From Jaenimonas drosophilae (taxonomy: Eukaryota > Euglenozoa > Kinetoplastea > Trypanosomatida > Trypanosomatidae), in the NCBI GenBank assembly GCA_030849065.1, contig JASAON010001650.1, positions 62,001 through 126,000 of the forward strand: 64,000 bases of DNA, in the 5' to 3' direction. Every line of letters starts with the position of its first letter. Positions within the stretch are counted from its first letter, which is position 1. The notes beneath the pieces were generated by a model. The model was given only the letters and a program-made list of their open reading frames with translations, ran no database searches and had not been told where the DNA came from. Position numbers and translations under genes: made by a program. This document shows positions 48,147 to 58,442 of this stretch, in pieces.

Positions 48147-49344
48147 GCAAATACTTGTTGCTATGTGTGCCACTAAATATTAGCGCTTTGTCGGCGGTAT
48201 GGCACTACGAGAACAGAAGAACAGGGTAGGGAAGAAGGATCATTGTAAGCAATGGCAATCGCAAACCTCCACGCGCGCTGGTCAAGTAGTAAGGCAAGGG
48301 TGTGATCCGGAGGAGGACCAACTTTCATATAGTAATTGTCATCACACAGGAAAGGATCACCGTAGCATTTGGGCAGGGCACCAACACTGCAGAAACTTCT
48401 GGCTGGCGCATTGAGATGCTGCAGGTCGCTGGACTGACTCTTTACAAAGCACAAAGGCTTGAATAAGCTGCAGTGCCGCTGTCTGCACCATTCTTCATGA
48501 TCTTTGGCGAAACTTGCGCTTCCTTGCCCTTCATTGGCCATGTCCACAACAATAGGGTTGTGAACGGAGGTCAGTACTATTGTGGAGGGCAGGGCACAAC
48601 TGCGTTGCGGATCTCCAGCGCAGGCTTCTACAGAAGACCAAGGATAACTGCTATGTCTTCCGGCGAGTGTCTTTGCCAGGTAATTGAACCTCTACGGTCA
48701 CCACATGGATGGTGGGGAACTGTGTTTGTTCATCTGTTTTTTTTTACCGATGTTCATTCCATTTTCATTCTCGTCCTCATGTGGCAGAGCTACCTGTCTT
48801 TGTACATCACCAGCAGAGAGCCGGAACCCATCCTCTCGGGTACCACTCACCACTGCAGCGACTCCCTCGCACACACATTCATGAAAAATCGATGTGCGTA
48901 TGTTTGGTTTCCCCATCCACATACTCAATGCTTCCCAGATGTCCCCTCCACAAAGACGCTGAGCTAGCCTGTTGCTAGACAGTATCTGTGGGGAGGCAAC
49001 AAGGAAACTGAGAATGTGAGGGAGTGTCTGAAGAGGAAGGAGTGGAAGTCCGGCATTCTGCAATAATATGCAGGGTCCTCCTGCCGACAACACGAAATGA
49101 AAGAACGAGAAAACCAAAGTAAACGAAAAATAACCTTTGGGGATGTGGACCCCATCACGGCGCCACCACGCGTTTCCCCTGTCTAGCAAAAGTCTGCTGG
49201 TCTGAGTATGATGCGTCGGCACACTGAAGAACACCTGTGGAGAGGGTCCTCCCATGCAGAGATAGGGGCAGCGACGGGAAACTCAACTAAAGGATCTATT
49301 CCTTTGCTGTTGCTGGGAGAGATGAGTTGTGGTACTCTACGTCT
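48147..49344. other. Intergenic region between the GRAM-like protein and LC8
   Basis: About 1.2 kb. It should contain the LC8 3' UTR and the acceptor region of the GRAM-like gene: a pyrimidine tract at about 48215-48242 followed by AG near 48207. A Cys-rich frame (48173-48541) is listed separately as doubtful. Other frames here are low complexity or chance. No RNA gene is evident. Confidence 0.5.
48173..48541 (-). CDS. Doubtful small Cys-rich ORF, 122 aa
   Basis: A 122-residue frame from an ATG at 48541 to a stop just before the next gene. It holds eight Cys in the first 70 residues with spacings that do not match CHCH or a zinc finger exactly. Against it: its last 70 bases overlap the pyrimidine tract and AG that should serve the next gene, leaving no room for a separate 3' UTR. 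In its favour: it is not low complexity. It may be a real small gene or a chance frame in a long UTR. Confidence 0.3.
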   Translation of the reverse strand: MANEGQGSASFAKDHEEWCRQRHCSLFKPLCFVKSQSSDLQHLNAPARSFCSVGALPKCYGDPFLCDDNYYMKVGPPPDHTLALLLDQRAWRFAIAIAYNDPSSLPCSSVLVVPYRRQSANI

Positions 49345-49617
49345 CTATCCAGACTTGAACAGAAGGATGGCCACCTGGCCAAAATAGAAGTACAGGAAGC
49401 AGTGGGTTTCGTGGGTAACGTAGCTGCCAAAGTTGCGGCCGACCACAACGTGCCACGTGGGCTGGTACTTCTTATCGAATTCCTTCTTGATGTAGGCGGC
49501 AATATCCTTCTCGATGTTGAACTTCTCCATGGCCTGAAGAGCAACCTCGATGGCGTCGGCCTGCATGTCCTCGGGCATGTCAGCATTCTTAATGATGGCC
49601 TTGCGGTCGGAAGACAT
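49345..49617 (-). CDS. LC8: Dynein light chain LC8 (DYNLL)
   Basis: A 90-residue LC8-type dynein light chain, the dimeric hub that binds dynein intermediate chains and many other partners. The ATG at 49617 begins [14 protein letters not shown]. The sequence follows the family almost residue for residue: [37 protein letters not shown], then [11 protein letters not shown] and the beta-strand end [12 protein letters not shown]. The frame runs up to 49800, but a T-rich tract and AG at 49685-49686 lie between, so the 61 extra residues are not translated. The length is exactly that expected for LC8. It should act in the axoneme, intraflagellar transport and the cytoplasm. Confidence 0.96.
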   Translation of the reverse strand: MSSDRKAIIKNADMPEDMQADAIEVALQAMEKFNIEKDIAAYIKKEFDKKYQPTWHVVVGRNFGSYVTHETHCFLYFYFGQVAILLFKSG

Positions 49618-49930
49618 TGTTGACGAAGGGAGTTGGGGGGTTGGGGATGGACAAAGAGTTAGAAGGGCTTCAAAGACGTTGAACCTTGAATGAAAAAACA
49701 AAACGAGAAAGAAAAGGCACAAAATGGTGAATATCATGGAAAAAAGGTGGGGGAGGGTCTGCAGCACCTTGGTCAGTTGTTGAAAGACAAGATCAAACAA
49801 ACAGAAATTAATCTCAGTCGCAAAGGTTGATATTGTTCTATACCGTCAATGTCTATGGGGGGTTTGTTTTGAATAAAAACTCAAATGTACGCACTGTTTC
49901 ATGTTGACAAGGGTAAGGATGAGGAGGTCC
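49618..49930. other. LC8 upstream region
   Basis: About 310 bases between LC8 and the LRR protein. It holds the LC8 acceptor: a T-rich tract at about 49691-49720 and AG at 49685-49686 on the minus strand, giving a 5' UTR of about 68 bases. The rest is presumably the 3' UTR of the LRR gene. Nothing else is supported. Confidence 0.55.
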
Positions 49931-52759
49931 TCATGAGGAAGTGAAGAGGGCCCGATTAACATGTTCCTCTGCCACCACAGACTTCTGTTTGGTTTCGTCT
50001 ACGCTGTATTCGTCTAAGTGAGTGGGATCAGCAGAGCACTTGTGCGCCTCAACGACCGTATCGATCGATGGCGCATCTGCTGGATGGGTGTTTGTCACTT
50101 CTTCCGTCACAGAGCTGCGGTAAGTCATCCACGTGGACCCATCCTGCGCGCAATGCACAGAGCTCAGGTGGGAGCCATGGACACCAGGGCCGCCCATGGC
50201 AGCTGCAGGAGTAGGTGGGCTAACGCCAGGCGAATCCTCCCGTTCTTCGTGGCTCGCAGACTCATCACGGCTGCCTATCTCAGCTGGAGAGTGCTCCATC
50301 CACTGCTGCTGGCGCTGTTCTAGAGCCATTTGCTTCCGCCGAATGGCCGCCGCCGCTTCAAAGAGCTCCGACAGCGACATGGCGCTGAAATCACCTTCCA
50401 TCGTCGTGGATTGACTGCGTTCGCCACTCCCTCGACTCTCAGAACGAGTTGGTGCGACCATCTGTGGGCGTGTGCCAGAGCTTTGGTACTCCGTCGAAGG
50501 CAGCCGCTTCTCACAGGTAGATGCCCCTGCTGGAGGACTCCGACTCGGTGACAGCGACAAGGCTTGGCGGAGTTGCTCCTGCTGCTCTGGTGAAATACGC
50601 GAGCAGTAGTCTCGGGCGACTTGGTCAACCAACTCACTGCTGCCACGATGTTTCTCGTACAGTGCCGAAAATTCTGCGTCCGTGAAGTCTTCCACAGTGG
50701 TTGAGGCGAAGGGAGCATTCGCATGAGAGGATGTCTTAAACTTGGCCGGAGAGTAGGCAAAGGGGTCCGCCATCTTGGCAATCTTGTCCTTTGCCGCAGC
50801 TTCACGTAGCACTTCACTGCGTGGCTTGCGGTGTTGTGGCTTGGTGTAGCCGTAATCAACGGAAAGCGGTGCTGCCATGGCTAGCCTCCGCGCTAGGCTG
50901 CGCTCTCTCCGCAGAACTTCCTTCTCGCGAGCCTCCAGCCGCTCCATCGCTGTCCTTTCACGGGCTGCGTCTTGGCGCGACTTGATGGCGTTGGTGCCGT
51001 ACATCACCTCCTTCTTGCGCTTCTGAATACGCTTCTTCGCATCCAGGATACGCTGCTGCAGTGCATCTCGCTCCTCACGAAGACCCATAACAGTACGGCG
51101 TTGGTCGGCAATTGTGCGTCGCTGTACCGTGAGTTGCTGCGTCAGGGACTCCACCCCACCACGCAGCCCTCGACAGCGTTCCTGGGATTGAGCAATTTCT
51201 TCCTCCATCTCCTTTGCTCGACGAGACAGCTGCTCGTACAAGGTCTGATGCTCGCGCGAAAACCCGTCAGGGAGGTAGGCCTGGGATGACCGTGCGGCTG
51301 ATGCGCCATCTCCCACTTGCTGCTGAAGAGCCTGCAGTGCGTCCAGATACCGAGATTCGTCCTTCTCTGGCACGCACATCTTCTTGTGAAGTGACTGGGA
51401 ACTGAGGTTCGCCTCGTCATTTGTATCAATCTCGTCCAAAATCTTGACTTTTGACCGCACTGAGGGCGTGGCGGCAGCGGCGAGGGTCGTCCAGTCGCCC
51501 TTGGAGGTCGTGACGGTTGCGTGGACCCGAGCAGCCGCATTCTCAGATGCCAAAACCTGCTTGATGGCTGCATCAAGGTGTGTGCGGAACGGCTGGATGG
51601 GCTCTATCCCATCCAGGGAGGTGAGAGTTGGAACAACTGCTTGAATGAGCGATGCATACACGCACTGCGCAAGGGTGGACAACTGACCGCCAGGGTGTTG
51701 CTGCCACGGCAAGGGCTGCTCATGAGGAATGAGGCCGACAAGAATGTCGTTGAGCTCAGCGCAGTGAGATGATGCGAAGGAGCGGGCCTCGCTCTGTCGG
51801 GCATTCGAGCACGAGTTGTTGCTGTCTTTGGTGGCGGACCACGTCCGAGAAATCATCAGCGCCTCCACAAACTCACTCATCACGCTGTGCTGGGCCTGCA
51901 GAATCGCCTTGGTGAGTGGGCAGGGATGCAGCCGCAAGTTGCGCACGCTTGGGGAAGCGTAGGCCACCCCCGCCACTCCCAGGAGGTCATCGACACCGCA
52001 TTCCACCAGACTCATCGATTGCAGCCTCAGTGACCGCACGCCATCCATGATTCCACTTCCACCGATGAGCACACCGTTCACAGAGTTCAGCCCAGCGTTG
52101 AAGTCAACGTTCAAGTGCTCAATCATGCATCTTACCCACTCCCCTTGGAGCTGATCTCGTAGTGTCGTCACCAACTCAGACCACGTCTTCTCTTGTGCAT
52201 CCGTGTCACGAACGGTTGCGGTTAGTGCATTGTGGGAAACATCAAGATGCTTCAAGTTGGGAAACATGTCGCAAGGAAATGATACAGCCATGGCGAGGGG
52301 GAAGGCATGACGAAGCAACCGACGTACCATCAACTCTGTCGACGGAGTCGGGGCATCCGTGGGGACGGACGAGTTGGCTCCTGGTTTGCAGGTGCAGCAC
52401 ACGAAACTGTTCAGATGATTGTAGGAGATATCAAGCACTTCCAGAGTTGGTGGAAGCGCCGCAATCCACCCCGGTATGCCGTCACACAAATGTACATTGG
52501 GATTCGTCGATTCCAGATGCCGACGTGCAGCATCCATGGTGATGTACGGTGCGGTCGTACTCGATCCCAATTGGTTGTGCTTTAGTCGCAGCTCCTTCAG
52601 GTGCTGAAAGACATTTCCGAGACCCACCACCTGCTGGATGCAGTTACGTTCCGCCAAGAGGGAAGTCACACGGCGTGCCACCTTGGCTTCCTGTCGTGTT
52701 GTGGTTGCATCTGAGAAGCACAACTCGGAAATGTTCTTGCCACACAGGTCTACCTCCAT
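49931..52759 (-). CDS. Leucine-rich-repeat and coiled-coil protein, 942 aa
   Basis: A 942-residue protein starting at an ATG (52759). The N-terminal 290 residues contain leucine-rich repeats of the SDS22/centriolar kind: LAERNCIQQVVGL, LKELRLKHNQL, LEVLDISYNHLNSF and LKHLDVSHNALTA. Residues about 290-480 are less regular. A long coiled coil follows at about 510-650, rich in Arg, Glu and Gln (RRTIADQRRTVMGLREERDA region). The C-terminal 250 residues are Ser/Pro-rich with a short coiled coil near 820. LRR plus coiled coil is common in flagellar and basal-body proteins. The neighbours LC8 and NEK fit that setting but do not show it. Exact function unknown. Confidence 0.8.
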   Translation of the reverse strand: MEVDLCGKNISELCFSDATTTRQEAKVARRVTSLLAERNCIQQVVGLGNVFQHLKELRLKHNQLGSSTTAPYITMDAARRHLESTNPNVHLCDGIPGWIAALPPTLEVLDISYNHLNSFVCCTCKPGANSSVPTDAPTPSTELMVRRLLRHAFPLAMAVSFPCDMFPNLKHLDVSHNALTATVRDTDAQEKTWSELVTTLRDQLQGEWVRCMIEHLNVDFNAGLNSVNGVLIGGSGIMDGVRSLRLQSMSLVECGVDDLLGVAGVAYASPSVRNLRLHPCPLTKAILQAQHSVMSEFVEALMISRTWSATKDSNNSCSNARQSEARSFASSHCAELNDILVGLIPHEQPLPWQQHPGGQLSTLAQCVYASLIQAVVPTLTSLDGIEPIQPFRTHLDAAIKQVLASENAAARVHATVTTSKGDWTTLAAAATPSVRSKVKILDEIDTNDEANLSSQSLHKKMCVPEKDESRYLDALQALQQQVGDGASAARSSQAYLPDGFSREHQTLYEQLSRRAKEMEEEIAQSQERCRGLRGGVESLTQQLTVQRRTIADQRRTVMGLREERDALQQRILDAKKRIQKRKKEVMYGTNAIKSRQDAARERTAMERLEAREKEVLRRERSLARRLAMAAPLSVDYGYTKPQHRKPRSEVLREAAAKDKIAKMADPFAYSPAKFKTSSHANAPFASTTVEDFTDAEFSALYEKHRGSSELVDQVARDYCSRISPEQQEQLRQALSLSPSRSPPAGASTCEKRLPSTEYQSSGTRPQMVAPTRSESRGSGERSQSTTMEGDFSAMSLSELFEAAAAIRRKQMALEQRQQQWMEHSPAEIGSRDESASHEEREDSPGVSPPTPAAAMGGPGVHGSHLSSVHCAQDGSTWMTYRSSVTEEVTNTHPADAPSIDTVVEAHKCSADPTHLDEYSVDETKQKSVVAEEHVNRALFTSS

Positions 52760-53000
52760 TCCCGGTAGGAGCCACGCACTCTAGTGACGAGTGGTAGCAA
52801 AAGTTGGTGAGCTATCACAGTAAGAAACAGACAAGAAAAAAGAGGATGTCCAACCACAGAGGATAGGAGGCCTACTTGGCCATGTGTGCACACGTGGGTC
52901 TTTAAAAAAGGTGTTTTTGTTGTTGTTGTGCATCAATGTACAGAAACAGGCAATCTATCTCTTCACGAGCATCTATGCTCGACTGAGGGACTCCACGTCT

Positions 53001-56000
53001 CTATGCCTGACTTCGCGGGGTGCCGTGGGAGGAGCGCTGAGGAAGCCCACGAACACTGCTATGGGCAGAAAGAGGGTGTGCAGGAGGAGGTCGGCGATCA
53101 TCTCTCTCTCCCGCAGACGTTGGGTGGTATGGCGTTGACTCGGCAGCCGCTGCTGGGGTGGTTGCTTCAGGGCCGAGTCCAGATGGACGGTGTCGGAAGC
53201 CAGGGCTGGCGGGCAGCGAACGCGCACCAGCAGAGGCCATTTGATTGAGGCTTCGCTCAATTTCCACAAAATCGCTTCCCCTGCGCGGAGAAGGAGAAAA
53301 TGACGTATCTTCAGAGAGGGGCTGCGTGTGGTGGCGTGATGGGGTCCGTACACTCGCAGGGCCGGAACTCCGGTGGCTGTCACGGCCTGGAGCGGAAGCC
53401 GACTCCTCAGCTGCACCTGTCCTGGGATGTGAGGACTCGTAGCGGGCAGCTTCCACTCGTGCAGCCTCCGTCACGTAGAAGCTACTGTGACGGCTGGTAA
53501 GGTGCGAGTGAGGGTGGTTCGTGCTGCTCGTGGACGCACCCTCCACGGGGGCTTCAATGGCGTAGTAGCCGCCGTGATGGAGGGCACCGCGAACCTCATC
53601 CTCCGCTTCGGCAATATCCTTCAGCTCGCACGGCTGGTATAGTGCTCGAAGACGGTTCTGCTGTGTGCGTGAGCTTCGTTCACTAGCAGCAGAGCTGGCG
53701 GCGGCGGCACTGCCTTCACTACCCTGAGTCCGTGAATCCGACGGCGCGAGCAGCAACAGTGGAACATGTTCGCTCTCTCGGCCATTGCGGTTAAACGGAG
53801 TTCGGGAGATCATCAGAGAGGCATCGGCATGGCGTTGGGAGCCACTCCTGTGAAGGTTATTGCGGTAGTTCTTCAGCAGCGTCTGAACACGTGTGGTGGA
53901 CATACGACGACGGAGGAGACGTGCTGCCGCCTCGGGAAACGGAAGCGTGCCATCAAACACTTGCGGAGCGTTTTGGGATAGCAGAAATGGCTGACGAAGA
54001 AGATGTGCGCTCGGGACGTGAACAGAGCAGGGAATCCGCTCCAGTGGGCATGCAACATCGAGTAGTGCGTCAAAGAACTCTCGGTAGTAGAAAATCCATG
54101 CCATATCCCTCAACACATTATCCAACCCATCATCGGCTGCATCACCTGCCAACGATGGGCAGGTGCTCTCACCACCACCACTTGCGCCATGCATATAGGC
54201 GGATGCAAGAGACACCCCAAACAGAGGTCCGTGTGCTGAACTTCGAGTGGCATTAGCTTTGCGTTGGCTGGCACTGGTAGTTCCAAAGAGCTTTAACTCT
54301 TCCAACTTTGCGCTAATCCAGCTGTCAATACGCGGTGCTACTGACTTTAGAACTCGCTGACGCACAAACACATGAACACTCTCGCTCACCGACTTGTCTT
54401 TCCGTGCTGCTGGAGTCAGCAGGCCACACCACTGTTGAAGAACGTCAAAGGGAGAGCTGAACGCACTCAGCATTGGAGTTGCCGAAGGCCCTGAACTGCG
54501 CTCTTCGCTGGGAACAAAGAGTGCATCCCCTGAGAGTAGTTCAAAGCACAGACAGAGAACACACCACCAATCATCGTGCATGGTCCATGGGCGGCTTTCC
54601 TCTCCAGCCTTCCGTTCCAGCATCTCCCCAAAGACGTAGTTGGGTGATAGATACTCTAGAACACCACACTGCTGTCGCTCATAACTCCAACTGTTTGGAT
54701 TCATGCCGATATCCGAAAGAAATAGCTGCACATGGCGGCACGGAATAGGGCACGAGGATGATGCGTCTTGTGAAAAAGACATGTTGGTGGAGCGCTCATC
54801 TCCATCGCCATCGACGGTGTCATCAGCCGCACACTGGGGCTCGCTATCCGGGTGCTCCACACGAACCAGAAGCCGTTGTGGGGGACAGGGCCCAAGAAGC
54901 AGACCTTTCCCGTGAAGATTAGTCACGAGCAGGCACAGCTGCATAATGAGCAGCTGCACCATTTGCAGTCGACCTTCCATCTCCCTGGAAGTGGCAGAAA
55001 AAGCGGAGGGAAGGATAGCCCGACTGAAGTCGGACAGCGAGACCAGTGAAACCCGGTCCAAATAGCGTTGAAGCCCCTCGGGCAGACTCACGTCACCAGA
55101 TAATGCCGTCAAATCACCTGAGCGTTGTAAAGCCGCGGCAGACATCCAGGGCGACTGTACCACGTAGTACTTTTGCTCATCCACCAAAACACCGCGAACA
55201 TGCGACAGAAACGGCAACCGCGTGGCATATTCCAAGAGCACAGCTGCCTCCACGTCTTGGTCCAGAAGCTGCTCCTGAGAACGTTCGCTCCGGTTCGTCC
55301 TGGGATCCGCTATCGGCGCAAGCTGAGCGCGAGCGCGTGGCACCACCCGTACATCAAATACCTCATTGGTCGTGGAGTGAACAGCGCGCTTAATCACACC
55401 GAATGGGATATGACCAACCGCAGCAGTGTTGGCACCCAGCCCCATGAGCCCAGAGGCACTGGACACGACAGAAGAACGCCGACTAGATGCTGCCCCGTTC
55501 TCGCTGGTGCCGTCTGCTGCCACAACAGCATCGGCATCAGCGGCGTTGCGGAAGGTCAGCTCATCCAGGCGCAGCGGCTCCACCTCACTTCCATTGCTGA
55601 GAGCCATCACGGCAAAGTCGATGCAGCTGCCGCGGTAGGCTGCTGCCTTGGCCGTTCCACGGTCAACCTTGCCAAAGGACGACCTCCATGGATGCAACGG
55701 CGAGGCAGTAGCGCAGACTTGCATATCCACAAAGCGACGCTCAGCTGTGGAACGCATGTTCTCCGATAGCTGCACCATGTTGCACTCAGTTGCCCATAGA
55801 AGAGCCTTGTAGGCAGACATGAAGGCGTCACGTGTTGTGAAGGTCAAGGAGAGTCCTTGAAGCCGGCGATTCAAGCCCACGCTCTGGGGGCAAAACCGGG
55901 GAAGGTGTGCAAGGACATTGGCTCCATCCGCATAGAGTGCGCGATAGGGGAGCAGTACCAGGGTCAGGTCAATGGTAAACTTGGCTCGGGTGCTGATGGT

Positions 56001-57671
56001 GGCTAAGGTCATGGTTAGGTACGCAGCTGGGGACTCCACCCCATTCTCAGTCGCAAAGGTTGCTGCGTCATCCTCACTGTTTTGGAAGGCAATCTCCTGT
56101 TGCCGTCTTGACATGAGCTTCTTCTTGTACTCTCGAAGAACACTATCATCCGCAAGGACACGTGGGGTCAAGGGGAAGGACGCAGAGGGTGGGGAGGTCA
56201 TCTGCCCCAACGTCACGCCATCACTGCCGTAGCTCACCCCACTGGAGTTGGTGGAAAGCTCTTGTGGAAAGAGCAGCAACTCGTAGCAACGGGCATCGCA
56301 GGAACGGCCGTCATTTGGTCGCTGAAGACTCAGTGGTTGCCCACCACAGATGCGCACCACCCGGCGTGGCGGATTCACCTGGGCCTTCACAGGACGGCCA
56401 TCTTCTCGCAGGGCTTCGACCGTGCACCAGAGTCCTCCGAGCGTGGCCACGCCGCGCTGTGCGTTGATGCGCGATGCCCCGCTCGAAGCACCCGACGTCG
56501 GCGCTCTAGATTGCGACCGATGGGTGACGGTCGAGCCTTCACGTGAGGGCTCGGTCAGCTCCTCCACCTCCACCTGAGCTAGCTGCATGGGCTGCAGGTT
56601 CAGATAGGCACGAAAGCCAGCCTCTAGTAGCTCATCTTTTCGAAGTAGTCGTTGTAGCTCCTTCTCATCATGGCCAACCTCTGCATATTCAACGCAGCGG
56701 CAAATGGTGGGAGATGCGCTCGCAGGGTTCACCTGAATCGGCTGGAGCGTACGTACAACCTGACTCACCACCTCGTCATGTGACTCCCAAGCGTCGTGGT
56801 AATCGCGCATCAAGGAAGTTGGCATCTCCTGCCCATCGTAGCGATGATTGCGCCAGCCTGGCGGATTGGTCTCCCCAGAGCGATCAAGGCTACCAAATCG
56901 CTGTGATGGCACAATGTACTGGCTGCGTGGACGGCTGCGTACCTCCTCCATGCGCCGCTCTCGCACACGGGTCGCTGCCTCCTTCTCCAGTACCGTTCGG
57001 CGACTGGTCATGATGTCCTGCGCCCGGCGTGAGAGTCGTTCTGGTGGGGGAGCTACCTCACGCCCATCGGCAAGCACCCATCGTGCACCGCCATCCGTGG
57101 AAAAAGTGCGGCGAACACCCTCGTCGAGACCTTCCGATGGTCCAACAGAGCGCAACTCCGAAGGTGATGGAATGACCGGACGACGTGCTCTCCACGCATC
57201 GCTGTCCGCCACAGATGCCGGAGTCGGTGGGCTTACTACTAAAGGGGTTGGGGCAGCCGGAGCCTCATCCTGGTGCCGTCTGTGAGACCGCTTGCGTCGA
57301 CGACGATGTTTGGTAGCAGAGACGGTTTCCTGCGGTGCTTCACTGAGCACCGCCTCATCCTCTTCGGCAGCAAAGCTCGTGGGAGCTACAGGCTCATCCT
57401 CCTCCTCCTCGTGTTCCTCCTCGTGGAACAAGGGTGCGCGATGAGATGACGATTGGTGTGATGCCGGCGACGGCTGCACTGAGTTCTTGACCGATGTATG
57501 ATGGGAAGATGCTCGAAGGCTGTTATTGGTTAGAGGAAGACTATGTTGAGAAGCGGATGGCGTGGTACTCTTCTGTCCGAACGTTGTTGCACGGGCGGGT
57601 GCCGCAGCACTTCCCCCGTCGCTGCTGTCGTCGTCACTATCAATCATCAAGTGCTGAAAACGGCTCGCCAT
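53001..57671 (-). CDS. Large protein with a degenerate protein-kinase domain
   Basis: A 1556-residue protein. The ATG at 57671 is used because the frame to 57803 crosses an acceptor AG at 57692-57693. The first 250 residues are acidic and Ser-rich. Residues about 754-1120 match a protein-kinase fold with catalytic positions lost. The VAIK Lys position reads FDVRVV, without Lys. The HRD/catalytic-loop region (about 920) reads LHGKGLLLGPCPPQRLLV, with no catalytic Asp and no Asn. The DFG counterpart is SDIGMNP (about 986), keeping Asp. EYLSPNYVFGE and HDDWWCVLCLCFELLSG (about 1032) are the APE and the conserved F-helix regions. It is therefore probably a pseudokinase acting as a scaffold or allosteric partner. 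The C-terminal 300 residues are Ser/His-rich and disordered. The function is unknown. Confidence 0.7.
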   Translation of the reverse strand: MASRFQHLMIDSDDDSSDGGSAAAPARATTFGQKSTTPSASQHSLPLTNNSLRASSHHTSVKNSVQPSPASHQSSSHRAPLFHEEEHEEEEDEPVAPTSFAAEEDEAVLSEAPQETVSATKHRRRRKRSHRRHQDEAPAAPTPLVVSPPTPASVADSDAWRARRPVIPSPSELRSVGPSEGLDEGVRRTFSTDGGARWVLADGREVAPPPERLSRRAQDIMTSRRTVLEKEAATRVRERRMEEVRSRPRSQYIVPSQRFGSLDRSGETNPPGWRNHRYDGQEMPTSLMRDYHDAWESHDEVVSQVVRTLQPIQVNPASASPTICRCVEYAEVGHDEKELQRLLRKDELLEAGFRAYLNLQPMQLAQVEVEELTEPSREGSTVTHRSQSRAPTSGASSGASRINAQRGVATLGGLWCTVEALREDGRPVKAQVNPPRRVVRICGGQPLSLQRPNDGRSCDARCYELLLFPQELSTNSSGVSYGSDGVTLGQMTSPPSASFPLTPRVLADDSVLREYKKKLMSRRQQEIAFQNSEDDAATFATENGVESPAAYLTMTLATISTRAKFTIDLTLVLLPYRALYADGANVLAHLPRFCPQSVGLNRRLQGLSLTFTTRDAFMSAYKALLWATECNMVQLSENMRSTAERRFVDMQVCATASPLHPWRSSFGKVDRGTAKAAAYRGSCIDFAVMALSNGSEVEPLRLDELTFRNAADADAVVAADGTSENGAASSRRSSVVSSASGLMGLGANTAAVGHIPFGVIKRAVHSTTNEVFDVRVVPRARAQLAPIADPRTNRSERSQEQLLDQDVEAAVLLEYATRLPFLSHVRGVLVDEQKYYVVQSPWMSAAALQRSGDLTALSGDVSLPEGLQRYLDRVSLVSLSDFSRAILPSAFSATSREMEGRLQMVQLLIMQLCLLVTNLHGKGLLLGPCPPQRLLVRVEHPDSEPQCAADDTVDGDGDERSTNMSFSQDASSSCPIPCRHVQLFLSDIGMNPNSWSYERQQCGVLEYLSPNYVFGEMLERKAGEESRPWTMHDDWWCVLCLCFELLSGDALFVPSEERSSGPSATPMLSAFSSPFDVLQQWCGLLTPAARKDKSVSESVHVFVRQRVLKSVAPRIDSWISAKLEELKLFGTTSASQRKANATRSSAHGPLFGVSLASAYMHGASGGGESTCPSLAGDAADDGLDNVLRDMAWIFYYREFFDALLDVACPLERIPCSVHVPSAHLLRQPFLLSQNAPQVFDGTLPFPEAAARLLRRRMSTTRVQTLLKNYRNNLHRSGSQRHADASLMISRTPFNRNGRESEHVPLLLLAPSDSRTQGSEGSAAAASSAASERSSRTQQNRLRALYQPCELKDIAEAEDEVRGALHHGGYYAIEAPVEGASTSSTNHPHSHLTSRHSSFYVTEAARVEAARYESSHPRTGAAEESASAPGRDSHRSSGPASVRTPSRHHTQPLSEDTSFSPSPRRGSDFVEIERSLNQMASAGARSLPASPGFRHRPSGLGPEATTPAAAAESTPYHPTSAGERDDRRPPPAHPLSAHSSVRGLPQRSSHGTPRSQA

Positions 57672-57691
57672 GTTGTGTGTGTGTATTCCGC

Positions 57692-57693
57692 CT
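57692..57693 (-). promoter_or_regulatory. Predicted trans-splice acceptor AG for the pseudokinase gene
   Basis: A T-rich stretch on the minus strand (about 57700-57712) is followed by GCAAG, with the AG 21 bases before the ATG at 57671. Confidence 0.45.
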
Positions 57694-58402
57694 TGCGGGC
57701 AAAAAAGTAAGTGTGCTGGTTGCAAATCACAATGGTATTGTGGGGTATTCCCAACACCTGCGACTACTACGCCAACACCTACGAGGCCGGGGTGGACTAG
57801 CAAGAATACAAGAGGTGACGATGGTGGGATTGGGGTTAGAAAAGAAGGTCAGAGATAATGGCCAGCAGTCATTCAGTTCCAGATAGTTTTGTTGTGTTGT
57901 GGTTGTGAAAGTTGAGGGGGGCACAGCGGGAGGGTGGTTTCTTCATAAGCAGCACTTCATCCATGACTAGGCAAACACAACTCGGAGATAGAGGAAGAGC
58001 TGAGTATTGGACCACTAGCAGCGCGTGATAGGACCCACCACGCAGTCGTCGCCGTTGCCCGCCCACATTCCGAGCCATGTACGCATCACGCAAACAGGAG
58101 GAGAAGAAAGAAAAAGAGAACAAAGATAATGAACCAACTCAAAAAAATAACGACGGCGCTCTTCCATTATTGCTACAAAGTGGTGGCACGCGAGCATGCT
58201 TCTACCACGGGCGTACTAGAATCACTCGCGGAACCAACCAGCTCCACCCCAGCGAAGCTAGGGACGCGGCCCCACAACACGGCCAAGTATAAATGTGGAT
58301 GGGTAGCCAATTGCTGTGCCAACGCACCACGTCGCACACACACGCACACACGAACATCACAAACAAGGATCAAGCAAAACAAAACGAAATTATGATGGGA
58401 GT

Positions 58403-58442
58403 GGGTACTCCCTCACAAACAACTGTGAGTGAGGGAGTACCC
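58403..58442 (-). repeat. Perfect 14-bp inverted repeat (hairpin) in the NEK 3' region
   Basis: Plus-strand bases 58403-58416 (GGGTACTCCCTCAC) are the exact reverse complement of 58429-58442, separated by a 12-base loop. In RNA this forms a stable stem-loop about 290 bases after the NEK stop codon, so it probably lies in that mRNA's 3' UTR or at its processing site. It is the longest perfect hairpin I noticed in the intergenic DNA. Confidence 0.75.
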
